A stretch of 64,000 bases of DNA from Streptomyces humicola. GTDB taxonomy: Bacteria > Actinomycetota > Actinomycetes > Streptomycetales > Streptomycetaceae. This document shows positions 24,637 to 32,924 of the stretch, piece after piece. The stretch is taken from assembly GCF_024436035.1 (NCBI RefSeq), contig NZ_JANFNG010000006.1, positions 1 to 64,000 on the forward strand, in the 5' to 3' direction. The first letter of the stretch is position 1. Every line of letters begins with the position of its first letter. The notes under the pieces are model-generated. The model was not told the origin of the DNA. It ran no database searches and saw nothing but the letters and a program-made list of their open reading frames with translations. The position numbers and the translations under genes are program-made.

Positions 24637-27153
24637 TTACGCGTCCTTGCTCAGATTCGGGCCGGCGGCCTCCACCGGAGGCGCATCGGCGACAGTGACC
24701 TTCTCCTCGCCGCGGAAGGTGAAGGTCTTCTCCTCGCCTTCGCCCTGCGTGTCGACGACCACGATGTGACCGGGGCGCAGCTCGCTGAAGAGGATCTTCT
24801 CCGAGAGCGCGTCCTCGATCTCCCGCTGGATCGTCCGGCGCAGCGGCCGGGCACCCAGGATCGGGTCGTAGCCCTTCTTGGCGAGCAGCTTCTTGGCGTC
24901 GGAGCTGAGCTCGATGCCCATGTCCCGGTCCTTGAGCCGCTCATCCACCTTGGCCAGCATCAGGTCGACGATCTGGATGATGTCGTCCTCGCTGAGCTGG
25001 TGGAAGACCACGATGTCGTCCACACGGTTGAGGAACTCGGGCCGGAAGTGCTGCTTGAGCTCCTCACCGACCTTGGCCTTCATCCGCTCGTACCCGGTCT
25101 TGACGTCGCCCGCGGCCGCGAAGCCGAGGTTGAAGCCCTTGGAGATGTCCCGGGTGCCGAGGTTGGTGGTCATGATGATGACCGTGTTCTTAAAGTCCAC
25201 GACCCGGCCCTGGGAGTCGGTCAGGCGACCGTCCTCCAGGATCTGCAACAGCGAGTTGAAGATGTCGGGGTGAGCCTTTTCCACCTCGTCGAAGAGGACG
25301 ACAGAGAACGGCTTGCGGCGCACCTTCTCGGTGAGCTGGCCGCCTTCCTCGTAGCCGACGTAGCCCGGAGGGGAGCCGAAGAGGCGGGAAACGGTGTGCT
25401 TCTCGCTGAACTCCGACATGTCGAGCTGGATCAGCGCGTCCTCATCGCCGAAGAGGAATTCGGCGAGCGTCTTGCTCAGCTCGGTCTTACCGACACCGGA
25501 CGGGCCGGCGAAGATGAACGAGCCGCCGGGGCGCTTGGGGTCCTTCAGGCCCGCACGCGTACGGCGAATGGCCTGCGAGAGCGCCTTGATGGCGTCCTTC
25601 TGGCCAATGACGCGCTTGTGGAGCTCGTCCTCCATGCGCAGCAGGCGCGAGGACTCCTCCTCGGTGAGCTTGAAGACCGGGATGCCGGTGGCCGTGGCCA
25701 GGACCTCGGCGATCAGCTCCTCGTCGACCTCGGCGACGACATCCATGTCGCCGGCCTTCCACTCCTTCTCCCGCTTGGTCTTCGCCGACAGCAGCTGCTT
25801 CTCCTTGTCGCGGAGCGAGGCTGCCTTCTCGAAGTCCTGGGAGTCGATGGCCGACTCCTTCTCCCGGCGCACATCGGCGATCTTCTCGTCGAATTCCCGC
25901 AGGTCCGGCGGTGCGGTCATGCGGCGGATACGCATCCGGGAGCCGGCCTCGTCGATCAGATCGATCGCCTTGTCCGGCAGGAAGCGGTCGGAGATGTAGC
26001 GGTCGGCCAGGGTGGCCGCGGCGACCAGGGCCGCGTCGGTGATGGACACACGGTGGTGCGCCTCGTACCGGTCGCGCAGACCCTTGAGGATCTCGATGGT
26101 GTGCGGCAGCGACGGCTCGGCGACCTGGATGGGCTGGAAGCGGCGCTCCAGGGCCGCGTCCTTCTCCAGGTGCTTGCGGTACTCGTCGAGCGTCGTCGCG
26201 CCGATGGTCTGCAGCTCGCCGCGGGCCAGCATCGGCTTGAGGATGCTGGCGGCGTCGATCGCACCCTCGGCGGCGCCCGCACCCACCAGGGTGTGGAGCT
26301 CGTCGATGAACAGGATGATGTCGCCGCGGGTGCGGATCTCCTTGAGCACCTTCTTCAAGCGCTCTTCGAAGTCACCGCGGTAGCGGGACCCGGCGACCAG
26401 CGCACCCAGGTCCAGGGTGTAGAGCTGCTTGTCCTTGAGCGTCTCGGGAACCTCGCCCTTGACGATGGCCTGGGCCAGGCCCTCGACGACGGCGGTCTTG
26501 CCGACGCCCGGCTCGCCGATGAGGACGGGGTTGTTCTTGGTACGGCGGGACAGCACCTGCATGACCCGCTCGATCTCCTTCTCGCGCCCGATGACCGGGT
26601 CGAGCTTGGACTCACGAGCGGCCTGGGTGAGGTTGCGGCCGAACTGGTCGAGGACGAGCGAGGTCGAGGGCGTGCCCTCGGCCGGGCCGCCCGCGGTGGC
26701 CGACTCCTTCCCGCCCTGGTAACCGGAGAGCAGCTGGATGACCTGCTGCCGCACCCGGTTCAGATCGGCGCCCAGCTTCACCAGGACCTGGGCGGCGACG
26801 CCCTCGCCCTCGCGAATCAGGCCGAGCAGGATGTGCTCGGTGCCGATGTAGTTGTGACCGAGCTGAAGGGCCTCACGGAGCGAGAGCTCCAGGACCTTCT
26901 TGGCACGGGGAGTGAAGGGAATGTGGCCGGAAGGGGCCTGCTGCCCCTGGCCGATGATCTCCTCCACCTGCTGGCGGACCGCCTCGAGCGAAATCCCGAG
27001 GCTCTCCAGGGCCTTCGCAGCGACACCCTCACCCTCGTGGATCAGGCCCAGGAGGATGTGCTCGGTACCGATGTAGTTGTGGTTGAGCATCCGGGCTTCT
27101 TCCTGAGCCAGGACGACAACCCGCCGCGCGCGGTCGGTGAACCTCTCGAACAT
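24637..27153 (-). CDS. clpC: ATP-dependent Clp protease ATP-binding subunit ClpC
   Basis: A Hsp100 unfoldase that feeds substrates to ClpP. The 838-aa protein has an N-domain with the double repeat ([38 protein letters not shown]), AAA-1 with Walker [10 protein letters not shown], and a UVR-type middle domain ([20 protein letters not shown]). AAA-2 has GPSGVGKTE and the C-terminal domain the sensor-2 region GARPLRR. ATG 27153 has GAGGAG 10 nt upstream. A ClgR-type box lies about 206 bp upstream, consistent with the known ClgR control of clp genes in Streptomyces. A strong terminator follows the gene. Confidence 0.97.
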   Translation of the reverse strand: MFERFTDRARRVVVLAQEEARMLNHNYIGTEHILLGLIHEGEGVAAKALESLGISLEAVRQQVEEIIGQGQQAPSGHIPFTPRAKKVLELSLREALQLGHNYIGTEHILLGLIREGEGVAAQVLVKLGADLNRVRQQVIQLLSGYQGGKESATAGGPAEGTPSTSLVLDQFGRNLTQAARESKLDPVIGREKEIERVMQVLSRRTKNNPVLIGEPGVGKTAVVEGLAQAIVKGEVPETLKDKQLYTLDLGALVAGSRYRGDFEERLKKVLKEIRTRGDIILFIDELHTLVGAGAAEGAIDAASILKPMLARGELQTIGATTLDEYRKHLEKDAALERRFQPIQVAEPSLPHTIEILKGLRDRYEAHHRVSITDAALVAAATLADRYISDRFLPDKAIDLIDEAGSRMRIRRMTAPPDLREFDEKIADVRREKESAIDSQDFEKAASLRDKEKQLLSAKTKREKEWKAGDMDVVAEVDEELIAEVLATATGIPVFKLTEEESSRLLRMEDELHKRVIGQKDAIKALSQAIRRTRAGLKDPKRPGGSFIFAGPSGVGKTELSKTLAEFLFGDEDALIQLDMSEFSEKHTVSRLFGSPPGYVGYEEGGQLTEKVRRKPFSVVLFDEVEKAHPDIFNSLLQILEDGRLTDSQGRVVDFKNTVIIMTTNLGTRDISKGFNLGFAAAGDVKTGYERMKAKVGEELKQHFRPEFLNRVDDIVVFHQLSEDDIIQIVDLMLAKVDERLKDRDMGIELSSDAKKLLAKKGYDPILGARPLRRTIQREIEDALSEKILFSELRPGHIVVVDTQGEGEEKTFTFRGEEKVTVADAPPVEAAGPNLSKDA

Positions 27154-27577
27154 CGTTAATCGCTCCTCAGAGCGGTCAGGCAGATCGGGGCCGGTCCCCT
27201 CCCTGTCCTTCCGCATGCTAGTCCCGGCGGGCGGGACAGCTCACTTCAACCGTCGACACCTATGAGGGCTCTACCGCCGCTCACAGCCGACAACAGCTCC
27301 AACCCGATGGTGCGAGACGATGTTCCCGCAGGCCAGGCGGATCCACCTATTCCCAGTACGCCCGTGGCGAACGCCTGACTGGCGGGCACCTCTTGCTCGT
27401 CCCTCCCACTACGTCTTTCTTACCCGTTCGCACAGACAATCCATGCGGCGCGCACCCCCGATGTCTGCTACCAGCGAACAACCTCGCGCCCCCCATTTAT
27501 CCGTACGATCAACCCAGCCGATCACACAGTGCGACACCGAGGGCGCTGACCGAAACATTCCGTAACCATCCCGCGCC
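27154..27577. other. Intergenic region between clpC and the divergent unknown gene
   Basis: About 420 bp without a supported gene. It holds the clpC ribosome binding site, a possible clpC -10 box TAGCAT (27220-27215) next to a CCCGCCCGCCGGG element, and the ClgR box at 27359-27372. Short ORFs on both strands show no family features. Confidence 0.6.
27359..27372 (-). promoter_or_regulatory. ClgR-type operator upstream of clpC
   Basis: On the minus strand the sequence is GTTCGC-CACGG-GCG, an exact match to the GTTCGC-N5-GCG box described for the ClgR activator of clp and lon genes in Streptomyces. The clgR gene itself is not in the window. Confidence 0.65.
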
Positions 27578-28195
27578 GTGGCAGTTGCACCGGGCATGGG
27601 ACCCGCGACGCCGAGGACGCTGAAGAGGCAGAACTGGTACGAGCGTGAGCTCGGATGGGCCACGACGGATGACCGGCCACTACGGCTGCGCACCGGCTTG
27701 CGCTTCGACGCACTCGACGTGCCGGCGGGAGCGGGACTGGCGTTCCTGCGCCGCATGAACAGCCACACGGCCACTGGGAGGACGGGACCGGCCGCACGCA
27801 GCGGCGACCGCGTCCTGCTGCTGGTGGCGGCGGGCAGCGCGGAAGAGCTGCCGGGCTTGTTCGAATGGCTGGAATGGAGCGGTATCGAGCTGGATCTGCG
27901 GGCCCACGGAGCGGGTGGCAGCATTCCCGCCCCGGTCCCTCCTCACGCAGAGCGGGAGGCCGCAGGCGACCGGCGACGGCCGGTCTGGCTGCGGCCTCCC
28001 GAGCCGGGACGCGAGGTGGAGCCGACGCTGCCCGCGCTCACATGGTCAAGCGACAGGTCGGGCAGCCGGTGCGGGGCGCACGATCCCGTGGGCCTGGCGT
28101 CGCTGCTCGGCGCACTGGCGACCCAGTGCCACCGTGCCAGGCTCTTCCCGGCATCGTCAGTTCCGACCGAGGATCAGCCGTGCGCCTTCTCGTAG
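27578..28195 (+). CDS. Conserved hypothetical protein between clpC and lsr2
   Basis: A 205-aa protein I cannot assign to a family. It opens with RQNWYERELGWAT and has a middle segment LRLRTGLRFDALDVPAGAGLAFLRR that looks like a mixed alpha/beta fold, with an SGDRVLLLVAAGSAEELPGLFEWLEW helix-strand region. The C-terminal third is less ordered. No signal peptide or membrane helix is present. Start GTG 27578. Its last 22 nt overlap the 3' end of lsr2 on the opposite strand. I recall a gene in the same position in S. coelicolor, which argues that it is real. Confidence 0.7.
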   Translation: MAVAPGMGPATPRTLKRQNWYERELGWATTDDRPLRLRTGLRFDALDVPAGAGLAFLRRMNSHTATGRTGPAARSGDRVLLLVAAGSAEELPGLFEWLEWSGIELDLRAHGAGGSIPAPVPPHAEREAAGDRRRPVWLRPPEPGREVEPTLPALTWSSDRSGSRCGAHDPVGLASLLGALATQCHRARLFPASSVPTEDQPCAFS

Positions 28196-28521
28196 GCCTC
28201 GCGGATGGTGGCGGGGACGCGGCCGCGGTCGTTTACCTCGTAGCCGTTCTCCTTCGCCCAGGCGCGGATCTTGGCGGTGTCCTGGCCGGCGGCAGCGGAA
28301 CCGGCAGCGCTACGGGACGCGCGGCCGCGGCCGCGAGAGCTGCGGCCGCCGGTGCGGCGTCCGGCCTCGACGTAGTCGGCGAGCAGGCCGCGGAGCTTGT
28401 CCGCGTTCTCCGTGGTGAGGTCGATCTCGTACGTGGCGCCGTCGAGGGCAAACGTCACGGTCTCGTCGGCCTCGCCGCCGGTGATGTCGTCAACAAGAAG
28501 GACCTGGACCTTCTGTGCCAC
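28174..28521 (-). CDS. lsr2: Nucleoid-associated xenogeneic silencer Lsr2
   Basis: A 115-aa H-NS-like protein that bridges AT-rich DNA and silences acquired or secondary-metabolite genes. The N-terminal oligomerisation domain (VQVLLVDDITGGEADETVTF) is joined by a basic Arg/Ser/Gly linker to the DNA-binding domain. That domain contains IRAWAKENGYEVNDRGRVP, with the RGR AT-hook-like motif that enters the minor groove. GTG 28521 has GGGAAG 3 nt upstream. It is convergent with the unknown gene at 27578. The upstream region is locally AT-rich (28560-28610), a possible self-binding site. Confidence 0.96.
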   Translation of the reverse strand: MAQKVQVLLVDDITGGEADETVTFALDGATYEIDLTTENADKLRGLLADYVEAGRRTGGRSSRGRGRASRSAAGSAAAGQDTAKIRAWAKENGYEVNDRGRVPATIREAYEKAHG

Positions 28522-28644
28522 GGGCTTCCCTTTCATCGATATGGTTCCGGGGAGACCCCGGGATAAAGCAGTACGGGTAAAAGGAAACCGCTTTTCCGCG
28601 AAAAACACAAACCCCCGGTGGAGGGGAAGCCGTGCACCAGTACG

Positions 28645-28666
28645 GCACTCCCGCCTTCCGGAGTGC
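28645..28666 (-). terminator. Probable terminator after the GNAT gene
   Basis: A 7-bp stem GCACTCC (28645-28651) and GGAGTGC (28660-28666) over an 8-nt loop, 36 nt downstream of the GNAT stop codon on the minus strand. Short, so moderate confidence. Confidence 0.45.
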
Positions 28667-28701
28667 GCGTAACGGACATACTGTTCACAGATCGCCGCGG
28701 T

Positions 28702-29220
28702 TCACAGATGCAAGAGCATCCTGCTGTTGCCGAGAGTGTTCGGCTTCACCCGTTCGAGACCAAGGAACTCCGCGACACCCTCGTCATAGGAACGGAGGAG
28801 CTCGCTGTAGACATCTCGGTCCACCGGTGTCTCACCGATCTCCACGAAGCCGTGCTTCGCGAAGAAGTCGACTTCGAAGGTGAGGCAGAAAATGCGCTGC
28901 ACACCGAGCCAGCGAGCGGTCTGCAGCAGCTTGACGAGCAACTGATGCCCGACGCCCTTGCCGTGCAGGTCGGGGCGGACCGCCAACGTCCGTACCTCCG
29001 CGAGATCTTCCCACATGACATGAAGTGCGCCGCAGCCGACGACTTCCGCGTCGGCGTCCTGTTCGGCGACCCAGAACTCCTGGATGTCCTCGTAAAGCGT
29101 CACCGTCGGCTTGTCGAGGAGGATACGGTCGCGCGCATAGCCGTCGAGCAGTCGGCGAACCGCAGGCACATCGCCGGTCCTGGCGCGTCTGACGGTGACC
29201 ACATTTGATGCGAAGGACAT
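28702..29220 (-). CDS. argA: GNAT acetyltransferase, N-acetylglutamate synthase type
   Basis: A 172-aa GNAT protein. It has the acetyl-CoA loop VRPDLHGKGVGHQLLVKLL and motifs CGALHVMWEDLAEVRTLAV, FAKHGFVEIGETPV and VKPNTLGNSRMLLHL. These match the stand-alone actinobacterial N-acetylglutamate synthase (M. tuberculosis Rv2747 type) that starts arginine synthesis by acetylating glutamate or glutamine. ATG 29220 follows TAGCGT (29232-29227) by 6 nt; the TAG of that box is the stop codon of the BlaI gene upstream. It is therefore likely to be transcribed as a leaderless mRNA. Confidence 0.85.
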   Translation of the reverse strand: MSFASNVVTVRRARTGDVPAVRRLLDGYARDRILLDKPTVTLYEDIQEFWVAEQDADAEVVGCGALHVMWEDLAEVRTLAVRPDLHGKGVGHQLLVKLLQTARWLGVQRIFCLTFEVDFFAKHGFVEIGETPVDRDVYSELLRSYDEGVAEFLGLERVKPNTLGNSRMLLHL

Positions 29221-29229
29221 GAGGGGACG

Positions 29230-29655
29230 CTATCGCCCGCCGGGCTCGTCGGGCGCGGCGGGTTCACCCGGATCCCCGCCGTGGCCGGGTGGCTCTTCTG
29301 GCTGCACGATCCGCGACGCGTCCCGCAGGGCTTCGCGTTGTTCCGGCGACATCATGCTGAAGAACTGCACGAGGGCGGCCGCCGGGTTGTCGCTCGCCGC
29401 CCACGCCTCGTGCATCAGTGCGGCCGCGTACGCGGCCCTGGTGGAAACGGCCTCATAACGATAGGCCCGGCCTTCGTGTTCGCGGCGCAGCCAACCCTTC
29501 TGATGGAGGTTGTCCATTACCGTCATCACGGTCGTGTACGCGATGGACCTCTCCTGCTGCAGGTCCTCCAGCACTTCGCGTACGGTCACCGGGCGGTTCC
29601 ACTGCCATACCCGGGTCATGACCACGTCTTCCAGATCTCCCAAAGGCCGCACCAC
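29230..29655 (-). CDS. BlaI/MecI family transcriptional repressor
   Basis: A 141-aa winged-helix repressor with the family pattern LGDLEDVVMTRVWQWNRPVT, VREVLEDL, and IAYTTVMTVMDNLHQKGWL. It is followed by the protease-sensitive dimerisation tail and a Pro/Gly/Glu-rich C-terminus. BlaI proteins usually control beta-lactamase or redox genes together with a BlaR peptidase, but no blaR is adjacent. GTG 29655 follows TAGTAT (29667-29662) by 6 nt, so it is probably leaderless. The TACT...AGTA half-sites around this box (29663-29679) could be its own operator. Confidence 0.88.
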   Translation of the reverse strand: MVRPLGDLEDVVMTRVWQWNRPVTVREVLEDLQQERSIAYTTVMTVMDNLHQKGWLRREHEGRAYRYEAVSTRAAYAAALMHEAWAASDNPAAALVQFFSMMSPEQREALRDASRIVQPEEPPGHGGDPGEPAAPDEPGGR

Positions 29656-29742
29656 ACCCGAATACTAGTGGCAAAAGTAACGGATGCGGCTTTTTTCGGG
29701 CGTACGGGAATGGGGAACGTGCGGACGATGCGTCCGGGTGGA

Positions 29743-29946
29743 TCAGCTCTCGGGCTCTTCCGCGGCGCCGGCCCCCGTGGGAGCGGTCGCCTGACGCACA
29801 CCTTCGGCGCGGGCGAACGCCGCGTCGACGGCCGCGTCCTCCTTCGCCTTGTTGGGGCCACCCTGGTTTTTGATCAGCGTCACGACGAGGGCGGTGAAGG
29901 CCACCGCCATCACTACGGGCGGCACAAGCGCGGAGACGTAGTCCAC
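29743..29946 (-). CDS. Small single-span membrane protein
   Basis: A 67-aa protein with one N-terminal membrane helix (VSALVPPVVMAVAFTALVVTLI), then a charged cytoplasmic segment (KNQGGPNKAKEDAAVDAAFARAEG) and an Ala/Glu-rich end. It has no recognised function. GTG 29946 is preceded by GGAGTGAGG, a good ribosome binding site, which together with the clear helix supports it as a real gene. Confidence 0.68.
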   Translation of the reverse strand: MDYVSALVPPVVMAVAFTALVVTLIKNQGGPNKAKEDAAVDAAFARAEGVRQATAPTGAGAAEEPES

Positions 29947-30139
29947 GATCGCCTCACTCCTTCTCCCGGGCTCTCCCGGCTTCCGGCTTCTGCCGGCTCA
30001 TTCGAACCATCTCAGGGTAGCCGTGCCGGATTCCGTGACGACGCGCAGGTGTGCATCGCGGGATGCCTGTGGCAATTCTGTGGTGAATTCGAGTCGGTGT
30101 TGAGGCGATGCCGGGGTTGAGGAACGGAAAACCGTGAGG

Positions 30140-31018
30140 TCAGCCGATTGCACGCCGTTGCTGCGGGGGCGGCGGGGCGGGGCGGCGGCGCGGCGGCCAG
30201 ATCTCCGCGGGCGTCGGTACCCGCCGTTCCCGCTCCGGTTCCTTGCCAGGCTCCCTGCTCGGTTCTCTGCTCGGTTCTCTGGTCGGCTCTCTGCTCGGCT
30301 CTCTGGTGGGAGCCGTCTTCGGATTCTCCTGCGGGGCCGGCGCCGGAGTCCGTTCCGGCTGCTTCGGCCCGGGTTTCGGATTCGCAGGCCCGGGCTTCTT
30401 CGCGGGCTCGCCCGCGGCCCGCGCCGGAACCGGGATGAGGACGTCCAGCACATCCCGGGTGGCCCGCTCCTCCCGGAGCGAGGGCCGGCCGCCTGGCAGC
30501 GCGAGCAGCCGCGCGCGGTCGGCGATCTGCGGCCTGGTGCGAGGGGCACGGCCTTCGAGCTTGGCGCGCACGGCCTGTTCGGCGAGGTCCTCGCAGCGGC
30601 GCCGCATCCCATCCCGGCGATAGGACTCGGCCGGCGTGCACGGCAGGCGGCTCAGGCCGCGCAGCGCCGCCAGGTCCTCGGGCGTCGGCAGATAGCCGGC
30701 GTCGAGCGCTTCGGCGAGCCGCTCCAGATAGTCGGCGGCTGTACCGGGCAGAGCGCCGCGGTAGAGGGAGAGATCGGCGAGGAGGAAGGACCGCAGCCGA
30801 CCGCCCTCGCGCACCGCCTCCTCCACGGATTCGGCGAGCCGCAGATACTCCTGGACTTCCGTCACATCGCGGCAGCGGCCGTGGCCGTGACCCGTCCGGT
30901 CCTGGACAGGCGTCGTGTCGGGTGCTGTGACGAGGGCCTCGGCGAGGGCGCGCCGGAGCACACGCAGCTCATCCGCGCTGAACGCCATGCCCCCTCGGGA
31001 ACCGTGTGGCGTGGGCAT
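30140..31018 (-). CDS. Hypothetical protein with Arg-Glu-Pro-Ser repeats
   Basis: A 292-aa protein of unknown role. The first two thirds are helical and basic/acidic (FSADELRVLRRALAEALV, VQEYLRLAESVEEAVRE, GTAADYLERLAEALDAGYL). The last third is a low-complexity tail: Lys/Pro segments, then about six REPS/REPT-like tetrapeptides encoded by 12-bp tandem repeats (about 30235-30310), and a Pro/Arg-rich end. No export signal. ATG 31018 follows TAAAGT (31030-31025) by 6 nt, a leaderless layout. It lies 72 nt upstream of the coaX 3' end on the other side of a small gap. Confidence 0.72.
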   Translation of the reverse strand: MPTPHGSRGGMAFSADELRVLRRALAEALVTAPDTTPVQDRTGHGHGRCRDVTEVQEYLRLAESVEEAVREGGRLRSFLLADLSLYRGALPGTAADYLERLAEALDAGYLPTPEDLAALRGLSRLPCTPAESYRRDGMRRRCEDLAEQAVRAKLEGRAPRTRPQIADRARLLALPGGRPSLREERATRDVLDVLIPVPARAAGEPAKKPGPANPKPGPKQPERTPAPAPQENPKTAPTREPSREPTREPSREPSREPGKEPERERRVPTPAEIWPPRRRPAPPPPQQRRAIG

Positions 31019-31090
31019 GGCCCAACTTTACGTACTAAATGGACAAACATCGCGTATTACGGCAAGTCGGGCGGGTCGGACATTCGTCAG

Positions 31091-31888
<798 letters not shown>

Positions 31889-31895
31889 GGCCGGA

Positions 31896-32924
31896 TCAGC
31901 CCTCCGACCTGAGGTCGAGGCCGATGTCGAGGATCCGGGAGGAGTGGGTGAGCGCGCCGACGGCGAGGTAGTCCACGCCGGTGGCGGCGTAGGCGGCGGC
32001 GTTCTCCAGCGTCAGACGGCCGGAGGACTCCAGCAGAGCGCGGCCGGCGACGATCGCGACCGCCTCCTCGGTCTCGGCCGGGGTGAAGTTGTCCAGCAGG
32101 ATCAAGTCAGCGCCCGCGTCGAGGACTTCACGCACCTGGTGGAGGGTGTCGACCTCGACCTCGATGGGCAGATCGGGGAACTCCTCGCGCACGGCACGGA
32201 ACGCGGCCGCGACGCCGCCGGCCGCTACCACGTGGTTGTCCTTGACCAGGGCCGCATCCGACAGCGACATGCGGTGGTTGACGCCGCCGCCGCAGCGCAC
32301 CGCGTACTTCTCCAGCGCGCGCAGCCCCGGTGTCGTCTTGCGGGTGTCGCGGACCTTGGTCTTCGTACCCTCCAGCACATCGGCCCAGGCGTGGGTGGCG
32401 GTGGCGATACCGGACAGGTGGCAGAGCAGGTTGAGCGCGCTGCGCTCGGCCGTGAGCAGATCGCGGGTGCGGGTGCGGACACTCAGCAGCACCTGGCCCG
32501 CCGTGACCCGTTCGCCGTCCTCGGCGTGCCGCTCCACCTCGAACTCATCGGTGCACACGACGGAGAGCACCGCCTCGGCGATCCGCAGGCCGGCCACGGT
32601 GCCCGCCTCGCGCGCGGTGAAGTCGCCCACGGAGACGGCGTCCTCCGGCACGGTCGCCACCGTCGTCACGTCCACGCCGTGGTCGAGGTCCTCCTCGATC
32701 GCCATGTGCGCGATGTCCTCGACCTGGACGGGGTCGAGCCCGGCGTCGGCGAGCAGCCCGGCGAGGTCGGGATCGAGGCCGCATTCGAGCGGGTCGAGGT
32801 CGTAGCCCTCACCACCGGCGCCGCAGCCGCAGCCGTCACCGCAGCCCACGTCGCCCGCGGACGCCGGCGCGGGCGACTGGCCCGGGCGGCCGATCTGCAG
32901 GAGGGGAAGGTCGGGGTTGCTCAC
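31896..32924 (-). CDS. nadC: Nicotinate-nucleotide pyrophosphorylase (carboxylating)
   Basis: Converts quinolinate and PRPP to nicotinate mononucleotide in de novo NAD synthesis. The 342-aa enzyme has the NadC motifs VRDTRKTTPGLRALEKYAV, GGGVNHRMSLSDAALVKDNH and LLDNFTPAE. About 60 residues precede the normal start of the fold; this extension carries three close cysteines (Cys28, 32 and 34) in a Gly-rich run and is unusual for the family. GTG 32924 overlaps the nadB stop (GTGA). Confidence 0.96.
   Translation of the reverse strand: MSNPDLPLLQIGRPGQSPAPASAGDVGCGDGCGCGAGGEGYDLDPLECGLDPDLAGLLADAGLDPVQVEDIAHMAIEEDLDHGVDVTTVATVPEDAVSVGDFTAREAGTVAGLRIAEAVLSVVCTDEFEVERHAEDGERVTAGQVLLSVRTRTRDLLTAERSALNLLCHLSGIATATHAWADVLEGTKTKVRDTRKTTPGLRALEKYAVRCGGGVNHRMSLSDAALVKDNHVVAAGGVAAAFRAVREEFPDLPIEVEVDTLHQVREVLDAGADLILLDNFTPAETEEAVAIVAGRALLESSGRLTLENAAAYAATGVDYLAVGALTHSSRILDIGLDLRSEG

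Noticed and set aside
24766-27159. 797-aa open frame antisense to clpC, and similar long frames antisense to ftsH (54567-56354), ilvD (4498-6429) and the GH27 gene
   Set aside because: High-GC DNA keeps antisense frames open; these have low-complexity Leu/Asp/Val composition, no family motifs and no ribosome binding sites, while the opposite strand encodes clear proteins.
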